This document shows, piece by piece, positions 57,687 through 64,000 of a stretch of DNA of 64,000 bases. A model generated the notes under the pieces. That model searched no databases and was not told the origin of the DNA. It worked only from the letters and a program-made list of their open reading frames with translations. Position numbers and translations under genes: made by a program. The stretch is from NCEH01 sp043195125. Its GTDB lineage: Bacteria > Pseudomonadota > Alphaproteobacteria > Rhizobiales > Xanthobacteraceae. The stretch is taken from NCBI RefSeq assembly GCF_043195125.1, contig NZ_JBAFWR010000009.1; one strand, given 5' to 3'. The first letter of the stretch is position 1, and each line of letters opens with the position of its first letter.

Positions 57687-60662
57687 ATGGCGATCTATCA
57701 TCTCCATGTCAAGGTCATTGGCCGTAAATCCGGTTCGAGCGCGGTGGCGTCCGCCGCCTACCGCTCGGCCTCGCGGCTGCGCGACGAGCGCATTGACCGC
57801 GTGCAGGACTTTTCCGCCAAACGCGGCGTCGTCCATTCCGAGGTGCTGCTGCCGGAGAACGCACCCGAGCAATGGAGCGACCGCGAACGGCTCTGGAACG
57901 ATGTGGAAGCCTTCGAGGTCCGCAAGGACGCCCAGCTTGCCCGCGAGGTGGAGTTCGCCCTTCCGCGCGAGATGACGCAGACGCAGGGCATCGAACTCGC
58001 CCGCGACTTCGTGCGGTCCGAATTCGTCGATCAGGGCATGATCGCCGACCTCAATGTGCATTGGGACAGGGCCGAGGATGGGAGTCCCAAACCCCACGCC
58101 CATGTCATGCTGACCATGCGTGCGGTGGACGAAAACGGCTTCGGCCCGAAGGTGCGGGACTGGAACCGCACCGAGATGGTCGAACGCTGGCGGGAACGCT
58201 GGGCCGCGCTCGCCAACGAACGGCTGGCCGAACTCGACATCGACGCACGGATCGACCATCGCAGCCTGGAGGCCCAGGGCATCGCGCTGGAGCCACAAAG
58301 CCAGATCGGCGCAACCGCGCAGCGGATCGAGGGCGAAGGGATCGAAGCCGCCGACCGCGCGGAAATGCACCTCGAGATCGCGCGCGGCAACGGCGAGCGC
58401 ATCATCGCCAATCCAGCCCTGGCGCTGGACGCCATCACCCATCAGCAATCGACCTTCACGCGCCGGGACATGGCGATGTTCGCGCACCGGCACAGCGACG
58501 GGATCGACCAGTTCAATGAGGTGATGAGCGCGATGCGCACTTCGCCCAATCTGGTCGAACTCGGCAAGGACGGACGCGGCGAGGACCGCTTCACCACGCG
58601 CGAGATGATCGAGGCCGAACAGCGCCTGCACCGCGCCGCTGAATTGATGGCCGACCGCGAACATCATGAAGTCAACGACAGGGACAGAGCGGCGGCGCTT
58701 GCCCGTGCGGAAGAACGCGGCCTTGTTCTGTCCGGCGAGCAGGCCGATGCGTTGGCGCATGTCACGGACGGGCGCGATCTTGGGATTGTGGTCGGCTATG
58801 CCGGGACGGGGAAGAGCGCGATGCTGGGCGTGGCGCGCGAGGCTTGGGAAGCGACTGGCTACGAGGTCCGGGGCGTGGCGCTGTCCGGTATCGCGGCGGA
58901 AAATTTGGAAGGCGGATCGGGCATCGCGTCGCGCACCATCGCCAGCCTGGAACATGGTTGGGGACAGGGCCGCGACGTGCTCACCGCCCGCGATGTTCTG
59001 GTGATCGACGAGGCCGGCATGGTCGGCACGCGGCAGATGGAGCGCGTGCTGTCCCATGCCGCCGAGGCTGGCGCAAAGGTCGTGCTGGTCGGCGATCCGC
59101 GGCAGTTGCAAGCAATAGAAGCCGGCGCGGCCTTCCGCTCGATTCACGAACGCCACGGCGGCGCGGAGATCGGTGAGGTGCGCCGCCAGCGCGAGGACTG
59201 GCAGCGCGACGCCACGCGCAATCTTGCCAGTGGTAAAACCGGCAACGCTCTTGAAGCCTACCGCTCCCACGACATGGTCCATGCCGCTCCGACGCGGGAG
59301 GACGCGCGGAAAAATCTGATCGAGCGCTGGGACCGCGACCGGCAGGCGCATCCAGACGATAGCCGCATCATCCTGACCCATACCAATGCCGAGGTACAGG
59401 AACTCAACGAGGCAGCACGCGAGCGGATGCGGGAGGCCGGCGATCTGGGCGAGGACGTGCGCGTCACGGTCGAGCGCGGCGAGCGGAACTTTGCCAGCGG
59501 GGATCGCGTCATGTTCCTGCAAAACGAACGCGGGCTTGGCGTGAAAAACGGCACGCTCGGCACCATCGAACAGGTCAGCGAACAATCCATGTCGGTGCGC
59601 ACCGATGACGGCCGTTCCGTTGCTTTCGACCTGAAGGATTACGACCGCATCGACCATGGCTATGCGGCGACCATCCACAAGGCGCAAGGGATGACGGTGG
59701 ACCGCACCCATGTTCTGGCGACACCTGGGCTGGATGCCCATGGCAGCTATGTCGCCCTGTCGCGACATCGCGACGGCATGGAGCTGCATTACGGCCGCGA
59801 CGACTTTGCCAATCAGGACCGGCTCGTGCGCACCCTGTCGCGCGACCGGGCCAAGGACATGGCGTCCGATTATGAGCAGATCGATCCGGCGCGGGATTAC
59901 GCCGAGCGGCGCGGCATCACCTTCCGCGCCCGTGTCGCCGAGATCGTGCGCAGACTCGTGCCCGAAAAGCTGCGCGACCGGATCGACGGGATGCTCGACG
60001 GGGTGCGCTCCCCCGCAGACGCTGTGCCCGGCGGGAATGGTGTGCAGCGGCTGGAAAGGGAGGGGCCGCAAAGTGCGGCGGCGGAAGACCCGGAGGTGTC
60101 GTTGCGCCGCGCCCGCACCGATGCCCTCGTGCGCCATGCCCGCGCCATCGATGCGATCCTCAGCGCCGGAGACGCGGAGGGCAAGGCAAGTCCTGTACAG
60201 ATGCGGGAACTGACCGAGGCCCGCAAGGCCTTCGAGGAGGTTCGCCCGTATGGCTGGCGCGATGCGGAAGCAGCCTATGTCAAGAACCCAGACCTTGTCC
60301 GCGAGACGGCGGTCGGCCAGGTTGCTCGTGCCGTGCGCGCCGTCCAGCTCGAAACCGAAATCCGCACCGATCCCGGCCGCAATCCGGGTTGGCGGGCCGA
60401 CCGCTTTGTGGAGCGCTGGCGGAAGCTCGAACAGACCAGCCAGCGCCAGTATCAGGCGGGCGACATCTCCAGCTACAAGGCGACGCGGGCAGAGATGGGC
60501 AATATGGCCAAAAGCCTCGAACGCGATCCGCAGTTAGAGTCCATCCTAGCGGGCCGCAAGAAAGACCTCGGCATCGGTATGGAATCAGGCCGTAGCCTCG
60601 GCCAGGAACTCGCCTTCACCCACGGTCTCGGCCTCGGCAGGGGACGCGGCATCGGCATCTGA
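57687..60662 (+). CDS. traA: Ti-type conjugative relaxase/helicase TraA
   Basis: 991 residues from the ATG at 57687 (MAIYHLHVKVIGRKSGSSAV); the open frame from 57591 runs through oriT and is rejected. The N-terminal MobA/MobL (MOBQ) relaxase domain has the metal-binding PHAHVML near 136. The TraI-like helicase follows with Walker A GYAGTGKSAM near 370 and DVLVIDEAGMVGT. A Q/L-rich C-terminus ends in a Gly/Arg tail. It nicks oriT and unwinds the transferred strand. No type IV secretion genes are in the window. Confidence 0.9.
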   Translation: MAIYHLHVKVIGRKSGSSAVASAAYRSASRLRDERIDRVQDFSAKRGVVHSEVLLPENAPEQWSDRERLWNDVEAFEVRKDAQLAREVEFALPREMTQTQGIELARDFVRSEFVDQGMIADLNVHWDRAEDGSPKPHAHVMLTMRAVDENGFGPKVRDWNRTEMVERWRERWAALANERLAELDIDARIDHRSLEAQGIALEPQSQIGATAQRIEGEGIEAADRAEMHLEIARGNGERIIANPALALDAITHQQSTFTRRDMAMFAHRHSDGIDQFNEVMSAMRTSPNLVELGKDGRGEDRFTTREMIEAEQRLHRAAELMADREHHEVNDRDRAAALARAEERGLVLSGEQADALAHVTDGRDLGIVVGYAGTGKSAMLGVAREAWEATGYEVRGVALSGIAAENLEGGSGIASRTIASLEHGWGQGRDVLTARDVLVIDEAGMVGTRQMERVLSHAAEAGAKVVLVGDPRQLQAIEAGAAFRSIHERHGGAEIGEVRRQREDWQRDATRNLASGKTGNALEAYRSHDMVHAAPTREDARKNLIERWDRDRQAHPDDSRIILTHTNAEVQELNEAARERMREAGDLGEDVRVTVERGERNFASGDRVMFLQNERGLGVKNGTLGTIEQVSEQSMSVRTDDGRSVAFDLKDYDRIDHGYAATIHKAQGMTVDRTHVLATPGLDAHGSYVALSRHRDGMELHYGRDDFANQDRLVRTLSRDRAKDMASDYEQIDPARDYAERRGITFRARVAEIVRRLVPEKLRDRIDGMLDGVRSPADAVPGGNGVQRLEREGPQSAAAEDPEVSLRRARTDALVRHARAIDAILSAGDAEGKASPVQMRELTEARKAFEEVRPYGWRDAEAAYVKNPDLVRETAVGQVARAVRAVQLETEIRTDPGRNPGWRADRFVERWRKLEQTSQRQYQAGDISSYKATRAEMGNMAKSLERDPQLESILAGRKKDLGIGMESGRSLGQELAFTHGLGLGRGRGIGI

Positions 60663-60792
60663 ACCCATCCGATTTGCCGCCGTTCCTGCGCCACAGCCCT
60701 GCGACGTGTTGAACCCTCTTGCGCGCGTGTAACCGCCTGACCTGACTGGTCCCAGCAGTTGTCAGAAACAGCCAGCATGAGGCAGGCCAGCC

Positions 60793-61011
60793 ATGCGCCA
60801 ACCAGACCGTATCATCCGCCTGAAAACCGTCCTTGCCTGGACCGGGCTGTCCAGGTCCACCATCTACCGCAAGATCGCCGAGGGCACCTTTCCCGCGCAG
60901 ATCAGGATCAGCGTCAACGGTACGGGGTGGAAGGAGTCCGATGTCAATCGATGGATCGCCAATCCCGTCGGATGGCGTCCACGGAGCGAGTCCGACTTCG
61001 ATGATTTCTGA
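60793..61011 (+). CDS. AlpA family helix-turn-helix regulator
   Basis: 72 residues. It reads IRLKTVLAWTGLSRSTIYRK then FPAQIRI and VNRWI, the AlpA/MerR-like excisionase fold. Such small proteins act as activators of integrase genes or as excisionases in integrative elements. It is 130 bases downstream of traA on the same strand. Confidence 0.83.
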   Translation: MRQPDRIIRLKTVLAWTGLSRSTIYRKIAEGTFPAQIRISVNGTGWKESDVNRWIANPVGWRPRSESDFDDF

Positions 61012-61246
61012 TGAGGGCGGAGGCATGGCCTTTGCTGCCGGTAGGGATGGAACCAGAACGGCGTCAGCCCTCAAGGCCGAGCCGCTGCGCAGGGGCGCTG
61101 AAGCGCCCGCCTTGACCGCCCGCCGCCGCTCCGGTCAGGGCTCTCCAAGCAGGCAAGGGCGGATTGTGGGCGCGGTCGCGCTCCCAATTCGGAACGAACA
61201 GGCGGCAGGGGCGGCACGATTATAATCCATTGGATCATCATTTCGA

Positions 61247-61275
61247 TTGCATCGACTGAGTCAGTGGAGTAATAT
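61247..61275 (+). promoter_or_regulatory. promoter of the toxin-antitoxin pair
   Basis: TTGCAT (61247-61252) and TAATAT (61270-61275) with 17-base spacing, 33 bases before the toxin start, within an AT-rich patch. The rest of 61012-61246 shows no gene I can support. Confidence 0.6.
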
Positions 61276-61307
61276 CAAACAAGGCAAAATCGGTTCCCGT
61301 CAGTGTC

Positions 61308-61634
61308 GTGGAAACCCCGGAGTTCCTGGCGGCGACGCGCAAGCTGATGGGCGATGACGAGCGTACTTTGCTGGTGGACTATCTGGCCCACAATCCCACG
61401 GCCGGCGATCTCGTTCCGGGGACAGGCGGCATCCGCAAGGTCCGCTGGGGGCTGGAAGGGCGAGGCAAGCGCGGCGGCGCGCGGGTGATCTACTTCTACC
61501 ACGACGCCGACATGCCGCTCTTTGCGCTCACCGCCTACGCCAAGAACGAGCGGGCCGATCTGAGCCAGCAGGACAAGAACGACTTCCGCCAATTGACCAT
61601 GCTGCTGGTGGACGCCTTCAAGAGGAGAAAGTGA
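61308..61634 (+). CDS. RelE/HigB-type toxin
   Basis: 108 residues from a GTG at 61308. It has the RelE-superfamily pattern: TGGIRKVRWGLEGRGKRGG, then ARVIYFYHDADMPLFALTAY and a final YAKNERADLSQQDK. Members are mostly ribosome-dependent mRNA interferases. Its stop overlaps the ATG of the antitoxin by one base. Toxin-first order is the HigBA-like arrangement; such pairs stabilise mobile elements. Confidence 0.87.
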   Translation: METPEFLAATRKLMGDDERTLLVDYLAHNPTAGDLVPGTGGIRKVRWGLEGRGKRGGARVIYFYHDADMPLFALTAYAKNERADLSQQDKNDFRQLTMLLVDAFKRRK

Positions 61635-61930
61635 TGAACACAGTTGCCGACAGCATCCGGCGTGGCCTTAACGAGGCTCTGGCCTATGCCGAGGGCAAGG
61701 CCGACGCGAACGCCTATCGCGTCCATGTTCCCGAGCGGATCGACGTGAAGGCGATCCGCACGAAGCTCGACATGACGCAGGAAGAATTTGCCGGACGGTT
61801 CGGGTTCAGCGTCAACACGCTGCGCCATTGGGAACAGGGTTCGCGCCAACCGGAAGGGCCGACTCGCGCTTATCTTCTGGTCATCGACCGCGCGCCGAAG
61901 GCTGTTCAGAAGGCTTTGCAGGCAGCGTGA
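61634..61930 (+). CDS. helix-turn-helix antitoxin (NadS/HigA-like)
   Basis: 98 residues from the ATG at 61634; a GTG three bases earlier is possible. Residues 45-85 form the XRE HTH: LDMTQEEFAGRFGFSVNTLR then HWEQGSRQPEGPTRAYL. The N-terminal ~40 residues probably wrap the toxin. As usual for this family it should repress the shared promoter at 61247. Confidence 0.87.
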   Translation: MNTVADSIRRGLNEALAYAEGKADANAYRVHVPERIDVKAIRTKLDMTQEEFAGRFGFSVNTLRHWEQGSRQPEGPTRAYLLVIDRAPKAVQKALQAA

Positions 61931-62048
61931 CCCGTCCTATATGCCGCCGATACTTCGCCAACGCCGCACGCGTGAGTTTTATGCCTTCACAGGCTGAATC
62001 CCGTGCCGCTTCATGCCTGTTTGTCTCGAAAACACGGCAGGAAGCGGC

Positions 62049-62282
62049 ATGGAAGACGACAGTGAATCAAGGCCGGAACGGTTCAAACCGGCCAACGACA
62101 ATAACGGCCCGCAGGGCGAGCCGAGTGCGGAAACCTGGCTCAAGATCGACCGCGCAGCGCTGACGCTGGCCCGCATCATCGGCCGCCGCATGGCGCGAGA
62201 GGATTTCGAGCGGCTGACCGCCGCCAACGACAACAGGCCCAACGCATCCGAGGCGACGGGGGACGGGGCCGACAAGGAGTGA
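62049..62282 (+). CDS. small hypothetical protein upstream of the recombinase
   Basis: 77 residues from the ATG at 62049 (MEDDSESRPERFKPANDNNG); a longer start at 62013 is possible. Short soluble helical core, SAETWLKIDRAALTLARIIG, then RRMAREDFERLTAANDN. Not recognised, though I have the impression of similar small genes beside serine recombinases in related bacteria. It is 13 bases before the recombinase gene, so they are co-transcribed. Confidence 0.62.
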   Translation: MEDDSESRPERFKPANDNNGPQGEPSAETWLKIDRAALTLARIIGRRMAREDFERLTAANDNRPNASEATGDGADKE

Positions 62283-62295
62283 AAGGACCGCCCCG

Positions 62296-64000
62296 ATGAC
62301 TGCCCGTCCGATGCCGCGCGTTGCGCTCTATGCCCGTTATTCTTCCGACAACCAGCGTGACGCTTCCATTGAGGACCAGTTGCGCCAGTGCCGCGAGCGC
62401 GCCGCCCGCGAGGGCTGGACGGTCGCGGAGACCTATTTCGACCGGGCCATATCGGGCGCGTCCCTGATCCGGTCTGGCATCCAGTCCCTGCTTGCCGACG
62501 CACAGGCAGGGCGCTTCGACATGGTGCTGTCCGAGGCGCTGGACCGCATCAGCCGCGATCAGGAAGACGTGGCGGGCGTCTTCAAACGCCTGCGCTTCGC
62601 GGGCGTGACCATCTTCACCCTGTCCGAGGGCGAGATCAACGAGCTCCATGTCGGCCTCAAAGGCACGATGAACGCGCTGTTCCTCAAAGACCTTGCCATC
62701 AAGACCCATCGCGGCATCAGGGGCCGTGTCGAGGCCGGAAAGATTGGCGGTGGCAACGCCTATGGCTATCGCGTCGTCCAGCAGCTCGACGCGCGCGGCG
62801 AGCCGATCCGTGGCGAACGCGAGATCATCGAGGAACAGGCCGAGATCGTGCGCCGCATCTTCCGCGAATATGTCGCCGGAAAGGGGCCGCAGCGCATCGC
62901 CGCCGATTTGAACCGCGACGGCATCCCCAGCCCCACCGGCAAGCGTTGGAACGACACCACCATCAGGGGCAACCGCATCATCAGTTCCGGCATCCTCAAT
63001 TGCGAGCTTTACGTCGGCGTGATCCGCTGGAACCGGCAGAAGAAGCTGAAAAACCCCGATACGGGTCACTTCGCCTATCGGGTCAATCCCGAAAGCGAAT
63101 GGATACGTTCGGAGGCTCCCGAGCTTCGCATCGTGCCGCAGGAGCTATGGGACGCCGCCAAGGCGCGGCAGGACGAGCTGACCGCTCGGTACAAGACCCA
63201 GATCGAGGCATCGCGCGAGGGCATGAAGCGCAGCCTCGCCCGAAATGGCGGCCTCAACGCCACCCATCGCCCGCGCACCCTGCTGTCCGGCCTGTTGTTC
63301 TGCGGCTGCTGCGGCGGCTCCTATGCCCGTCGCGGGCAGGACCGCTACGCCTGCACCAATCATGTGCTGGGCAATGGCTGCGACAACGCCCGCACCGTGG
63401 ACCGCAAGGCTCTGGAAGCGCGTGTGCTGGCCGGCCTGTGCGAGCGAATGATGACGCCGGAGATCGCCGCCGAGGCCATGCGAGTCTATGCCGAGGAAAC
63501 CAACCGGCTCAATCGCGACCGCCGAAACTCGGCCGAAGCCAGCCGCAAGGAACTGGGCGACATCACGAAAGCCATTGCCGAGATCGTGCGCGTCATCGAG
63601 CAAGGCGGGTATCACCGCGCCCTGTCCGACCGCCTGACCGAGCTTGAGGCCCGACAGGACAGCCTCACCGCCCGTCTCTCCGACGCGCCACAGGACGTTC
63701 CCGACATCCACCCCGGCATTGCCGAGACCTACCGGCGTAGGATCGAGCGCCTGACCGCCGCGCTCGACCACCCCGACGACGCGGCAGAGGCGGCCGAGGC
63801 GATCCGCGAGATCATCGACGGCATCATCATCACCCCCGGCCCGATGCGCCGCGACCTCTCCATCACCCTGCAAGGAGAGCTTGGCGCAATCCTCGATTGG
63901 ATCGAACGCACCGGAAAACCCGGCCACAAGCCTGCGATTGACACCCCATCATCCCGTTTGTCGGTCTCGGTAAAAACCGGGGCATGGCACGGGGGCCATA
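62296..64000 (+). CDS. large serine recombinase, 3' end beyond window
   Basis: At least 568 residues from the ATG at 62296, still open at the last base. The resolvase domain begins RVALYARYSSDNQRDASIED with the catalytic Ser at about 16 and continues to about 150. A recombinase domain follows (GKIGGGNAYGYRV, PSPTGKRWNDTTIRG). The zinc-ribbon near 334-360 has CGCCGG and four further Cys/His positions, then a coiled coil. Such enzymes integrate and excise mobile elements without host factors. It is likely the integrase of the element carrying traA. Confidence 0.9.
   Translation, partial: MTARPMPRVALYARYSSDNQRDASIEDQLRQCRERAAREGWTVAETYFDRAISGASLIRSGIQSLLADAQAGRFDMVLSEALDRISRDQEDVAGVFKRLRFAGVTIFTLSEGEINELHVGLKGTMNALFLKDLAIKTHRGIRGRVEAGKIGGGNAYGYRVVQQLDARGEPIRGEREIIEEQAEIVRRIFREYVAGKGPQRIAADLNRDGIPSPTGKRWNDTTIRGNRIISSGILNCELYVGVIRWNRQKKLKNPDTGHFAYRVNPESEWIRSEAPELRIVPQELWDAAKARQDELTARYKTQIEASREGMKRSLARNGGLNATHRPRTLLSGLLFCGCCGGSYARRGQDRYACTNHVLGNGCDNARTVDRKALEARVLAGLCERMMTPEIAAEAMRVYAEETNRLNRDRRNSAEASRKELGDITKAIAEIVRVIEQGGYHRALSDRLTELEARQDSLTARLSDAPQDVPDIHPGIAETYRRRIERLTAALDHPDDAAEAAEAIREIIDGIIITPGPMRRDLSITLQGELGAILDWIERTGKPGHKPAIDTPSSRLSVSVKTGAWHGGH

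Overview
The window is GC-rich chromosomal DNA of an alphaproteobacterium. Gene order (rsfS-rlmH-envC-ctpA, atpHAGDC, rplU-rpmA) and protein style suggest Hyphomicrobiales, probably the Xanthobacteraceae (Xanthobacter, Azorhizobium or Starkeya-like); this is inference from familiarity, not a search. The first 12.5 kb is conserved housekeeping core. The rest is accessory DNA: catabolic islands separated by decayed insertion sequences, ending in a conjugative/integrative element that runs off the right edge.

Layout. (1) 1-12516: ribosome silencing factor, RlmH, an EnvC-like murein hydrolase activator and a C-terminal processing protease; a terminator; the F1 ATP synthase operon; RppH; a GNAT acetyltransferase; L27 and L21; an acyl-CoA thioesterase; and tRNA-Ser(CGA). 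(2) 12517-13760: scar region behind the tRNA with an AT-rich stretch, an IS transposase remnant and a truncated copy of a gene that is intact at 23938. (3) 13761-21875: a GntR regulator divergent from an AtoE-type short-chain fatty acid transporter, an orphan molybdopterin hydroxylase large subunit and a FUSC-type exporter, converging on a carotenoid/lignostilbene-type oxygenase. (4) 22040-26300: a decayed IS3 element, an unrecognised 227-residue protein, and an XRE regulator divergent from an unrecognised exported coiled-coil protein. (5) 26360-53263: a large acyl-CoA catabolic island. (6) 53273-57000: truncated SDR, group II intron with damaged reverse transcriptase, and IS5- and IS256-type remnants. 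(7) 57000-64000: Ti-type transfer genes traD/traC, oriT and relaxase traA, then an AlpA-like regulator, a RelE/HTH toxin-antitoxin pair and a large serine recombinase cut by the window end.

The catabolic island is the most interesting part. It holds a TAXI-TRAP uptake system, an ADP-forming-type acyl-CoA ligase, a two-subunit CoA-transferase-like enzyme, two acyl-CoA dehydrogenases, three stand-alone crotonases plus a fused hydratase/3-hydroxyacyl-CoA dehydrogenase, a MaoC hydratase, a thiolase, an Old Yellow Enzyme-type reductase, AtuA plus its small C-terminal-domain partner, and a complete biotin-dependent acyl-CoA carboxylase (beta and alpha). Two tandem IclR regulators sit in the middle. 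All three divergent promoter regions of the island (near 33364, 40747 and 47816) carry the same 15-base pattern TGCGGAAC-N2-ATTTT in the same orientation, so the island looks like one regulon. Uptake, CoA activation, dehydrogenation, carboxylation of an unsaturated acyl-CoA, hydration and thiolysis resemble acyclic terpene (Atu) or leucine (Liu) catabolism, but the gene set matches neither as I know them, and the substrate cannot be read from sequence.
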